A stretch of DNA of 64,000 nucleotides from UBA10649 sp037130755 (GTDB lineage Bacteria > Actinomycetota > Actinomycetes > S36-B12). The first letter of the stretch is position 1, and the number at the start of each line of letters is the position of its first letter. Below are positions 57,543 to 64,000 of the stretch, in pieces. The stretch is from positions 16,999 to 80,998 of the forward strand of contig JBAXSI010000008.1 of the NCBI GenBank assembly GCA_037130755.1. Direction: 5' to 3'. The notes beneath the pieces are model-generated. The model made no database searches. It worked only from the letters and a program-made list of their open reading frames with translations, and was not told where the DNA came from. Made by a program: the position numbers and the translations under genes.

Positions 57543-58385
57543 ATGTCCACCGCCGAATACGACGAGGTAGCCGTGCAGGAGCTTGAGAGCGATTTCGCCA
57601 TTGAGGCGCCGGTCGGACAGGCCGAGATGGAGACGCGCGACGTCAGCGTCTGGTTCGGCAAGCGCAAGGTGCTCGAGGGCGTCAACATCGCCTTCCCGAG
57701 GAACACGGTCACGGCGCTGATCGGCCCGTCGGGATGCGGCAAGTCGACCTTCATCCGCACGCTCAATCGGCTGCACGAGCTCATCCCGAGTGCGGCCCTC
57801 GCGGGTGAAGTGCTCTACAAGGGCCAGGACATCTACGCGCCCGAGATCGACCCGGTGCACATCCGGCTGAACATCGGCATGGTCTTCCAGAAGCCCAATC
57901 CATTCCCCAGCATGACCATCCGCGGCAACGTCCTGTCGGGACTGAAGCTCTCCGGCATGAAGCGCAGCAACCACGACGACATCGTCGAGGAGACTCTCAC
58001 GCACGCCGGTCTGTGGAACGAGGTCAAGGACCGTCTCAACCACGCGGCCGGTGACCTGTCGGGCGGCCAGCAGCAGCGCCTGGTGATCGCCCGCGCACTC
58101 GCGGTGCAGCCGGACGTCCTGCTCATGGACGAGCCCTGCTCTGCCCTCGACCCGGGCTCGACCCTGAAGATCGAGGAGACGATCCGCGAGCTGTCCAACG
58201 ACATCACGATCATCATCGTCACGCACAACATGCAGCAGGCCGTTCGCGTCGCCGACAACACCGCGTTCTTCCTGGCCACCGACGGCAATCCCGGGCACGT
58301 GGTGGAGCAAGGCCCCACAACGGACATCTTCGGCAATCCGCAGGATCAGCGGACGCTGGACTACGTGAATGGTCGGTTTGGTTAA
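57543..58385 (+). CDS. pstB: Phosphate ABC transporter ATP-binding protein PstB
   Basis: The 280-residue ATPase has Walker A GPSGCGKST, VFQKPNPFPSMTIRGNV, signature LSGGQQQR, Walker B LLMDEPCSALDPGST and H-loop VTHNMQQA, with a 30-residue N-terminal extension. AGGAG precedes the ATG by five bases. Its stop codon lies inside the Pho box of the next gene. Confidence 0.95.
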   Translation: MSTAEYDEVAVQELESDFAIEAPVGQAEMETRDVSVWFGKRKVLEGVNIAFPRNTVTALIGPSGCGKSTFIRTLNRLHELIPSAALAGEVLYKGQDIYAPEIDPVHIRLNIGMVFQKPNPFPSMTIRGNVLSGLKLSGMKRSNHDDIVEETLTHAGLWNEVKDRLNHAAGDLSGGQQQRLVIARALAVQPDVLLMDEPCSALDPGSTLKIEETIRELSNDITIIIVTHNMQQAVRVADNTAFFLATDGNPGHVVEQGPTTDIFGNPQDQRTLDYVNGRFG

Positions 58386-58421
58386 CCTGCCGTTCACCCG
58401 TACACCCATTGTTCATCGAGA
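58381..58421 (+). promoter_or_regulatory. Pho box overlapping pstB end, before pstS
   Basis: GTTAACCTGCC (58381-58391) and GTTCACCCGTA (58392-58402) are adjacent 11-bp units close to GKTCAYYYRSG, and GTTCATCGAGA (58411-58421) is a third, offset copy. The pstB stop TAA lies within the first unit. TAACGT near 58472 is a possible -10. Confidence 0.6.
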
Positions 58422-58513
58422 AGTCGGTCGACCGTCGGACAACTCTTCCCATTGGGTCACTACCGCTGCCTAACGTGAAGGCGTTGCACCCAACCCCAAC
58501 GAAGGAGAATTCA

Positions 58514-59569
58514 GTGCGTCGCACTCTTGCGATCCTTGCCAGCGCTGCGGTCGCCGCCTCGACGGTCGCCATCGCTGCCCCCGCTCACGCGGCCAACACC
58601 ATCAGCGGTGGTGGAGCCTCGTTCCCATACCCCTTCCTCAACGCCTGCGCGGCTGACTTCAACGCCTCGCAGAGCAACTTCGACATCCAGTACACGTCGA
58701 CCGGCTCCGGCACGGGCAAGGCGAACTTCACCAAGGGTCAGTTCGTCTACGCGCAGACCGACAGCAAGTACTCCTCGGGTGAGCCCACCTTCAGCTGGGA
58801 GTACATCCCCAATGTCGGCGGTGCCATCGCCTTCCCGATCAAGCTCACGAGCACGACGACCAAGCGCACGCTCGGCTCGTCCATCCAGCTCAAGCGCACG
58901 ACCCTGGCCAAGCTGCTCTCGGGCAACCTGACCACGTGGCGCGCCCCGGAGATCCTGAAGGACAACCCGCGCATCGCGGCCGCCATCCCGAACGTCCCCG
59001 TCACCGTGGCCTACCGCTCGGGCAACTCGGGCACGTCGAACAACACCCTGCAGTACCTGAACGCCTGGGCCCCGACCATCTGGGCGAAGGTCCAGGACGA
59101 CTTCTCGACCGCCTTCCCCGGTGGCAAGCCCCCGGCCAACTCGGTCGCCGGCAAGGACAACGCCTCGGTGATGGCTCTGGTGAACTCCAAGGAGGGCACC
59201 ATCGGCTACGTCGACTACTCCGACGCCAAGGGTTACCCGGTCGCGCGCATCCAGAACGCGCTCAACCAGTTCGTCGCACCGTCGACCACGTCGGCTGCCA
59301 AGAACCTGGCCAACCAGAACAACGTTGGTACGAATGGTCTGGTACAGCTGAACTACAACAGCAACGTTCCCGGTGCCTACCCGGCCGTGATCTTCAGCTA
59401 CATGCTGGCCCGCACGGACGGCAAGGGCCCGAACGGCCTTGGCGTTCGCCAGTTCGCCGACTACGTGCTGCAGAAGTGCGGCCCGTCGAAGGCTGCCTCG
59501 CTCGGCTACGTGCCGATCGGCGGCAAGGTCCTCGCCACCGCGAAGACGCTGGTCGTGAAGATCCAGTAG
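58514..59569 (+). CDS. pstS: Phosphate-binding protein PstS (no lipobox)
   Basis: The 351-residue protein has a Sec signal peptide ending PAHAANTISGGG and the PstS phosphate-binding blocks GGGASFPYP, YTSTGSGTGKANFTKGQF (with GSGTGKAN), YRSGNSGTSNN and IGYVDYSDAKGY. There is no Cys in the signal region, so it seems to be released, not a lipoprotein. GAAGGAG lies before GTG 58514. It has its own Pho box, so it can be expressed separately from pstCAB. Confidence 0.92.
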   Translation: MRRTLAILASAAVAASTVAIAAPAHAANTISGGGASFPYPFLNACAADFNASQSNFDIQYTSTGSGTGKANFTKGQFVYAQTDSKYSSGEPTFSWEYIPNVGGAIAFPIKLTSTTTKRTLGSSIQLKRTTLAKLLSGNLTTWRAPEILKDNPRIAAAIPNVPVTVAYRSGNSGTSNNTLQYLNAWAPTIWAKVQDDFSTAFPGGKPPANSVAGKDNASVMALVNSKEGTIGYVDYSDAKGYPVARIQNALNQFVAPSTTSAAKNLANQNNVGTNGLVQLNYNSNVPGAYPAVIFSYMLARTDGKGPNGLGVRQFADYVLQKCGPSKAASLGYVPIGGKVLATAKTLVVKIQ

Positions 59570-59610
59570 TTAGATTCGGATCGAAGATCCGCCACACACA
59601 CAGCTAAGGA

Positions 59611-59658
59611 CGAGGACGATGCCCCGGAAGACCAAGTTCGCCCGGGGCATCGTCCTCG
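59611..59658 (+). promoter_or_regulatory. 17-bp perfect hairpin covering the start of the second PstS-like gene
   Basis: CGAGGACGATGCCCCGG (59611-59627) pairs perfectly with CCGGGGCATCGTCCTCG (59642-59658), with a 14-base loop. The ATG (59619-59621) and the upstream GAGGACG lie in the 5' arm, so the ribosome site is fully buried. It also sits 42 bp past the pstS stop and could end pstS transcripts. Confidence 0.8.
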
Positions 59659-60845
59659 CCGCTGTTGTGGCTGCGGCCGTGGCCGCCTGCACGCCCCCAC
59701 TGCCGCCGGATGTGCTGGCCGCGCAGGCGGAGAACACCATCAAGTGCCAGACCGGCGATCAATCGGTCTCAGTGCCGGAGGACTTCGCCGGTGTCATGGC
59801 CCCGGTGTCCGCAAACCTGTCAGGCGTATGCCCGGACCAGACGATCAGCGAGGCCGCTCCCGGCGACCCGGCGTCATTGCAGGTCGTTGACCATGCACCT
59901 ACGGCCGAGGAGATGGCGGCCTTTCAGAAGACCTGCCCCACCGGCTCGGTCATCGTCGTCCCAGCCTTCGGTTACGGGGTCGCCCTCGCCTACAACATCA
60001 TCGGCCTGGAGGGCTTGATCCTCACGCCGCAGGTCACGGCCAAGATCCTCAGTGGTGCCATCACGTCGTGGGAGGACCCGGCGATCGCCGAGGCGAACCC
60101 TGGAGTCGATCTCACCGGACTGCCGGAGATCGCGGTGGCGTCCGTCGAGGCTTCGACGGGCTCGGTTGAGGCGATGACCGCGTGGCTTGCCAAGGAGGCC
60201 CCGACCGACTGGACCGCGGGGACCGTCGGCACGCTCGAGACCGGCACCAAGTTCCCGACGACAGCGGACCTCCTTGGCGAGTTGACTGCCACCGAGGGCA
60301 CCGTGGCCGTGCTTCCGATCGCTGAGGCGGTCGCCAACAGCGTGCCGGTGGCCTCGGTTCCGGTGAAGGACCTGATCATCGCGCCCGACGACGGCCAGTT
60401 GCAGAAGGTCGGCCTTGGCGCCACGAATATCACGAAGGACGACAAGGGCAACATGCTCGCAAGTCCGGCCGTGGGGGGAGTCCCGGTCGAGGGGAACTAC
60501 GACCTCGCGGCGTCCAAGATCGTCCTTGCCGAAGGCCAGCCCGTCATCGGCTGGCCGATCATCGGCGTCGCGCACATGATGATCTGCGACGATCCGAAGG
60601 ATCCGCTCCCGCTGTCCACTGCCCAGTACGTCGTTCGGCTCGCCGGTCAGGGCGGCTTTGAGTCCTTCGGCGTGATCCCGCTGCCCGAGCCCATCCGCAT
60701 CCAGACGTTCACTCCGTTGAAGGTCACCATCGCGACGGACGGGGCGACGATTGCGCCGTCCGGCGGGGCGGCAGCCACAAGCGAGTCGGTGGCTCCTGGC
60801 GGGTCCGTGGCCCCGAGCGCCACGGTCGCACCGAGCGCTTCCTAG
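59619..60845 (+). CDS. PstS-like lipoprotein (divergent phosphate-binding paralogue)
   Basis: The 408-residue protein has a lipobox AAVAAC (Cys24), then a substrate-binding-like domain with FGYGVALAYNIIGLEGLILTP (split: FGYGVALAYNI, IGLEGLILTP), KILSGAITSWEDPAI and ASVEASTGSVEAMTAWL, a shortened PstS layout, and a Ser/Ala/Pro tail. The GSGTG anion loop of PstS is not visible; the AYN and TAKILSGAITSW blocks are. It may bind phosphate or another anion at the membrane. The start codon lies in a hairpin. It follows pstS by 49 bp on the same strand. Confidence 0.78.
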   Translation: MPRKTKFARGIVLAAVVAAAVAACTPPLPPDVLAAQAENTIKCQTGDQSVSVPEDFAGVMAPVSANLSGVCPDQTISEAAPGDPASLQVVDHAPTAEEMAAFQKTCPTGSVIVVPAFGYGVALAYNIIGLEGLILTPQVTAKILSGAITSWEDPAIAEANPGVDLTGLPEIAVASVEASTGSVEAMTAWLAKEAPTDWTAGTVGTLETGTKFPTTADLLGELTATEGTVAVLPIAEAVANSVPVASVPVKDLIIAPDDGQLQKVGLGATNITKDDKGNMLASPAVGGVPVEGNYDLAASKIVLAEGQPVIGWPIIGVAHMMICDDPKDPLPLSTAQYVVRLAGQGGFESFGVIPLPEPIRIQTFTPLKVTIATDGATIAPSGGAAATSESVAPGGSVAPSATVAPSAS

Positions 60846-60892
60846 GAGTTCGCGGAGTCTTCTTCGTGAGTTCTGCTCGCCTTGGCCGACCT

Positions 60893-60903
60893 GTTCACTT
60901 GCC
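60893..60903 (+). promoter_or_regulatory. Single Pho-box-like unit
   Basis: GTTCACTTGCC matches GKTCAYYYRSG at 10 of 11 positions, 39 bp before the metallophosphoesterase-like gene. A second, clean unit is not present, so PhoP binding is uncertain. Confidence 0.35.
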
Positions 60904-60941
60904 AGACCTAGCCTTCCGGTAGTCGATTCTCCGGAGAGCAC

Positions 60942-61460
60942 ATGAGCGCCTTCCCCGCCTGCTCACGTTCCGCCAAGCCGTCCAAGGAGGCGGTCGACTT
61001 CATCGCGGCCGCCCTGGCGGCGGATCGGGTGCGGCTGATCGCCCTGGAGACGCGCAACCCGCACGGTGGCAGGGGCGGTTCCCTGGACTCCGATCAGTGC
61101 GCCTGGTTGGTCCGTGAGCTGGCAGGGGATCGGCAGCGCGGTGTCGTGATCACCACCAGACACCGCTCGCGCGAGCTTCTCAACGATCGCATCCAGATCG
61201 GCGCCACGCCGCGCATCTGCGCCGACGAACTGGTCTCGCTGCTTCTTGCCTACCCCAACGTGCTCGGCTGGATCGCCGGGAATCGACATCGGCCAGGAGC
61301 CATCCGTCACGGCGGCCGCGATCTTGGGCTGTGGGAGATGACCCCATCGCTCCTGGGATTCGGTGGCGCGGCCTGGCTGGGACATCAGGACCGGCATGGT
61401 GTCCGGTTCGTCGGGCAATCGGTCGCGGCTCCTGCAGCCCTTGCCATGACGTCCGCATGA
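60942..61460 (+). pseudogene. Truncated, degenerate metallophosphoesterase C-terminal fragment
   Basis: The 172-residue product aligns by eye only with the C-terminal third of TIGR03767-type metallophosphoesterases: GVVITTRHRSRELL replaces the usual TSHHTS, and GNRHRPG (residues 113-119) replaces the metal motif GHTH, with the first His changed to Asn. The usual WEVTTAS-like strand reads LWEMTPSLLG. The N-terminal metal-binding half (GDxHD and GNH[DE]) is absent. GGAG lies before the ATG and the frame stays open. It is either a decayed enzyme or a repurposed domain. Confidence 0.6.
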
Positions 61461-61506
61461 ACGATCGGTGAACTCCGCTGGCTGGAGTGGATTTGCTCTC
61501 GTGGAG

Positions 61507-61851
61507 ATGACTACCGTCGAAAGCGTGATGCTTGAACTGCCGGCTATGCCGGAGCTGGTCCAGGATGTCGTTCAGGACGCCGAGGGCTACGACATGGAGC
61601 TGAGTGCGGAGCGACGACTCAGCGCACTGGAGGCGGAGTCGTTCGGCGCCGCCGTGCTGTCGATGTCACCTGTCGTCCGCGTTGACGAGTCCAAGCGAGC
61701 TCGCGGGCTGGTCTCCGTCGACGACGAGACGCTGTGGGTCTACGTGCACTCGGTTGGCCCAGGTCGGTTCGGACCTGAGGAGGAAGCAGAGTCCCGCGAG
61801 CTGCTCGCGGAACTGTGGCGGGAGATCCACGAGGCTGTCGCGCGCAGCTGA
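61507..61851 (+). CDS. Hypothetical protein
   Basis: The 114-residue protein is acidic (AELVQDVVQDAEGYD-like, SAERRLSALEAE, EEEAESRELLAELWREIHEA) with no signal peptide or membrane helix. I recognise no family. The start is unsure: ATG 61507, GTG 61501 and ATG 61528 are all possible. It lies downstream of the phosphate cluster on the same strand. Confidence 0.55.
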   Translation: MTTVESVMLELPAMPELVQDVVQDAEGYDMELSAERRLSALEAESFGAAVLSMSPVVRVDESKRARGLVSVDDETLWVYVHSVGPGRFGPEEEAESRELLAELWREIHEAVARS

Positions 61852-61884
61852 GGCAACAGTCGCTCGTCGCCGTCGCATCACGTC

Positions 61885-62517
61885 CTAGCTACCGAGCCGC
61901 GCGCCACTCATGCCGGTCACGTGTGGGTGCCTCCGGGCGGACCAGCTCCCTGGCCGCGCATTGATGGCGTTGCCTATGCGATCACAGGCGGCGAGGAGCA
62001 GCCGGTAGCGCTCTTCGTGAATCGCCTTCGGAATCGACGCGGATCCTCCTTGGAAGCCACGCAGCCCTGACACCCGGCGGGCAGGGGACGCACCCATCCC
62101 TGTGGGTCCGCTGCGCATGTCGGCGTACGTGAGGACGTCCTCCGCGATACCAGGCACGTGGTCCAGCACGGCGAGCTGGTGGTCGACACCGAAGTACGGC
62201 GCCAGGATGGCGGCGTGCGCGTGATGCGCGACCAGCAGGACGGTGCGGTCCGGCCACCCCTCGGCGGCCAGATGCAAAGCGCCGTCGAGCGGATGGAAGC
62301 CGGTCCTGGAGATGTGGGGAGCGTGCCCGATGTCATGGAGCCAGGCCGCGGCAACCAGTGACTCCGGGTCGGGCACCGACAATGCATCCGCGGCGAGTTC
62401 GGCGATCCCGGCCGCGTAGCGGCTGTGCGCCAGGCGGTCGGAGTCCTCGCCCAGCAGCCGTCGGGCGAGGGCCTCTGCGTCGTGCAACAGCGGGCTCGAG
62501 CTCGGGTACGTGGGCAT
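61885..62517 (-). CDS. HD-domain phosphohydrolase-like protein
   Basis: The 210-residue protein has the HD pattern: His31 (LAHSRYAAGIAELAA), HD at 61-62 (AAWLHDIGHAPH), then AHHAHAAIL. It should be a metal-dependent hydrolase of a nucleotide. GAGGT lies about ten bases before the ATG. It is divergent from the methylglyoxal synthase gene. Confidence 0.82.
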   Translation of the reverse strand: MPTYPSSSPLLHDAEALARRLLGEDSDRLAHSRYAAGIAELAADALSVPDPESLVAAAWLHDIGHAPHISRTGFHPLDGALHLAAEGWPDRTVLLVAHHAHAAILAPYFGVDHQLAVLDHVPGIAEDVLTYADMRSGPTGMGASPARRVSGLRGFQGGSASIPKAIHEERYRLLLAACDRIGNAINARPGSWSARRHPHVTGMSGARLGS

Positions 62518-62543
62518 CGGTCAGCGCACCTCTTCGTTGCGGA

Positions 62544-62560
62544 TTCCCCTGGACGGGGAA
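62544..62560. promoter_or_regulatory. Inverted repeat in HD gene/mgsA divergent region
   Basis: TTCCCC-TGGAC-GGGGAA is a perfect 6-bp inverted repeat, 27 bp ahead of the HD gene and 75 bp ahead of mgsA. It is a possible operator. Confidence 0.35.
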
Positions 62561-62634
62561 GTGTTGGGCAAACGGCCATCGGGAGTTCTCGGCCCTGCAT
62601 CGCTATGGCCATGAAGGCCGGTCAACGTCGAGAC

Positions 62635-63126
62635 ATGAGCGGACCGAGTTACGTTGCGGACTGGAGTATCGAAGCCTCTGACGGTCGAGGCGGTCAGCGG
62701 CACATCGCGCTCGTCGCGCACGACCACATGAAGACCGAGCTTGCCGATTGGGCCGATCACAACCGGGATCTGCTGGCGCTGCATCGTATCTACGCGACCG
62801 GGACGACAGGGCGAATCCTCGAGCAGCGTCTCGAGCGCCCCGTCGACCTCTTCCTCAGCGGGCCGCTCGGAGGGGACCAGCAGGTCGGGGCCGGTATTGC
62901 CGAAGGTGCCATCGACGCCCTGGTCTTCTTCTGGGACCCGCTCGAGCCGCAGCCGCACGACCCGGACGTCAAGGCCCTGCTCCGCATCGCCACCTTGTGG
63001 AACATCCCGGTGGCGAGCAACCGCACGACCGCGGACATGATCGTCACGTCGCCGCTGTTCAGTGGTTCCTACCGGCCGGTCACGCCGGCCTTCCTGCGCA
63101 CCGCGGTGGATCAGCGCTCGGGCTGA
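62635..63126 (+). CDS. mgsA: Methylglyoxal synthase
   Basis: The 163-residue protein has HIALVAHDHMKTELADW, YATGTTGRIL (phosphate-binding loop), LSGPLGGDQQVGAGIAEGAIDALVFFWDPLEP (read in parts: GPLGGDQQVGA, FFWDPL) with the catalytic Asp, and VASNRTTADMIVTSPLF. It converts dihydroxyacetone phosphate to methylglyoxal and inorganic phosphate. CAACGT lies six bases before ATG 62635; starts at 62605 and 62611 are also open. Release of phosphate suits the neighbouring phosphate cluster. Confidence 0.9.
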   Translation: MSGPSYVADWSIEASDGRGGQRHIALVAHDHMKTELADWADHNRDLLALHRIYATGTTGRILEQRLERPVDLFLSGPLGGDQQVGAGIAEGAIDALVFFWDPLEPQPHDPDVKALLRIATLWNIPVASNRTTADMIVTSPLFSGSYRPVTPAFLRTAVDQRSG

Positions 63127-63258
63127 TCGCCTGCGAACCAGACTTGCGTGGATCGCGGCGTTCGACACGGGTCAGACGCTAGGCAGTCACTGCATCCTGA
63201 GGGCCAACGCCGAACAAAGGTTGCGTGAACGGGAGCACACGCTTGCCGTCCGAGGCGG

Positions 63259-63534
63259 TCACGCGCAGACGGGGCTCATCGAGGATTCGGCCCGGCCGCC
63301 GGTGGTGCTTGGACGCCGCGTGGCTGCGGGCTTTGCATGTGGGCGGGCCTGGAACGAGTATGCGACGTCGATCCAACCGGTCACGCGGTGGGCGGCGTCG
63401 GCGTCGGGATGGGCGGCTTCCCACTCGTGAATCCACACGAGCAGCTCCGCGCGCTCAGCCTCAGAGAAGACCTGGTCGAACATGTGCTCGACGAGGCGCT
63501 CGATGCTGCCGAGGGAAACTCCCTGCTTGGCCAC
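63259..63534 (-). CDS. Small hypothetical protein
   Basis: The 91-residue product is helical and charged at its N-terminal two thirds (SIERLVEHMFDQVFSEAERAELLVWIHEWE, in parts: SIERLVEHMFDQ and AERAELLVWIHEWE) with strong third-position G/C, then a basic Ser/Pro tail. No family recognised. GTG 63534 has GGGGAG directly upstream, which is too close for ideal spacing. Gene status is likely but not certain. The 132-bp gap to mgsA shows no feature. Confidence 0.5.
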   Translation of the reverse strand: MAKQGVSLGSIERLVEHMFDQVFSEAERAELLVWIHEWEAAHPDADAAHRVTGWIDVAYSFQARPHAKPAATRRPSTTGGRAESSMSPVCA

Positions 63535-63616
63535 CTCCCCATCGTGTCACGGTCCTCGCCCGGCGTGTTCAGGAGGGGGCAAGCGCTTGCAGGTGCCGAA
63601 CGGGGGAGCAGCGTAA

Positions 63617-63651
63617 AGGGCTGCCCTCGGCCAATGGCCGAGGGCAGCCCT
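63617..63651 (-). terminator. Strong hairpin terminator
   Basis: AGGGCTGCCCTCGGCC (63617-63632) pairs perfectly with GGCCGAGGGCAGCCCT (63636-63651) with an AAT loop. Read on the minus strand it ends in TTTACG, just past the stop of the right-edge gene. Confidence 0.85.
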
Positions 63652-63679
63652 CCTTCGCAGGGAACCTCCGTAGCGGGCG

Positions 63680-64000
63680 TCAGCTCCGCTCGTTGTCCCC
63701 GGTGGCGCGGTTTAGTTCCCACGTCACGTTGTCGCCGTGCTGCTGGGTCCAGAAAGCCCGCCACGAGCCATCGAACAGGCGCGGCTCCTTGCCGCCGAGG
63801 ATGCCGGCCGCTGAGGCGTCACCGTCGGAGACGTGGATGCCGGTGATCTCGTTGTCGCCGTCGTTGTAGCCGGGGTTCGTGGTCGCGTCGTAAAGCGCGG
63901 ACGCGTCACGACCTTCGGCAAGCCAGCGCACGACATTCTCGGGCCGCTCGGAGTCGTCGCCCACCTTGATGAGGTAGCCCGAGTCGAGGGCATTGCGCTG
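63680..64000 (-). CDS. C-terminal part of a probable PhoX-type alkaline phosphatase/DUF839 protein (cut by window edge)
   Basis: The last 106 residues read QRNALDSGYLIKV, then ENVVRWLAEGRDASALYDA, DNEITGIHVSDGD and FWTQQHGDNVTWELNRATG. NEITGIHVSDGD and TQQHGDN recall the C-terminal end of PhoX-like secreted phosphatases. The rest of the gene, including signal and catalytic regions, lies outside the window. Assignment rests on memory of this motif pair and on the adjacent phosphate genes. A strong terminator follows. Confidence 0.45.
   Translation of the reverse strand, partial: QRNALDSGYLIKVGDDSERPENVVRWLAEGRDASALYDATTNPGYNDGDNEITGIHVSDGDASAAGILGGKEPRLFDGSWRAFWTQQHGDNVTWELNRATGDNERS

Noticed and set aside
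59874..60941. A 355-residue minus-strand open frame opposite the PstS-like gene
   Set aside because: Low-complexity Arg/Gly composition, no start signal, and it is antisense to a convincing lipoprotein gene.
1..64000. CRISPR arrays, tRNA or rRNA genes, insertion sequences
   Set aside because: Gaps are short, and no regularly spaced repeats, cloverleaf-like segments, transposase genes or rRNA-like blocks were seen by reading.

Overview
The window is a dense, high-GC (about two-thirds G+C) stretch of an actinobacterial chromosome. Evidence for Actinomycetota is strong third-position G/C bias, PspC-domain sensor/LuxR pairs, a DUF4242 protein, an IlvG-like ThDP enzyme, GAP, LtrA and PF10081 proteins, Pho boxes of the Streptomyces type, and many genes whose start codon lies exactly six bases after a TANNNT-like -10 hexamer (apparently leaderless). 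I cannot name a genus. No rRNA, tRNA, CRISPR array, insertion sequence or prophage was seen, and no gene-free gap exceeds 300 bp.

Layout. 0-6.9 kb: a cut-off DoxX gene divergent from MarR, a ThDP enzyme, a thioesterase, an orphan contractile-tail tube protein behind a Pr6Pr membrane protein, a FabG-type reductase, an esterase and a glutaredoxin-thioredoxin reductase fusion. 7-11 kb: a DUF389 membrane protein, then a secreted DUF2202 protein divergent from an OmpR-type two-component system; the secreted protein and the sensor share Met/Gly-rich motifs. 11-20 kb: envelope genes (PF10081 hydrolase, polysaccharide deacetylase, GAP protein) and a divergent PspC protein / PspC-kinase / LuxR regulator module with CCCTGA half-sites between the two arms. 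20-30 kb: adenine deaminase, quinone reductase-like protein, Nudix, LtrA, a GNAT-RibD reductase fusion, a VOC protein, a sulfatase and tryptophan 2,3-dioxygenase. 30-34 kb: a Mn-type (yybP-ykoY) riboswitch in front of terC, a membrane-embedded spermidine-synthase-like protein and a secreted Asp-rich Ca-binding-repeat protein. 34-39.5 kb: a secreted protein of unknown function and a thiamine ABC transporter behind a TPP riboswitch. 39.5-46 kb: an Lrp regulator, a PH-domain pair and a tightly coupled DUF6421/SDR/threonine-aldolase operon. 46-54 kb: GlpD, histidine phosphatase, LPG-synthase-TM-type protein, a DEAD-box helicase with a structured leader, YczE, YdeI, cupin lipoprotein and MoeA. 54-64 kb: a phosphate island.

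The phosphate island runs pit, pstC, pstA, pstB, pstS, a divergent pstS-like lipoprotein, a decayed metallophosphoesterase fragment and, at the right edge, the C-terminal end of what looks like a PhoX-type phosphatase. Pho boxes precede pstC and pstS, and a half-box precedes the phosphoesterase fragment. The start codon of the second pstS-like gene is buried in a 17-bp perfect hairpin, which is the most striking regulatory structure in the window. The main-text pstS lacks a lipobox, whereas its paralogue has one.

Gene starts were chosen by Shine-Dalgarno (SD) spacing, by overlap with the upstream gene, or by the six-base -10 rule. All functions are from reading the sequence; no database search was run.
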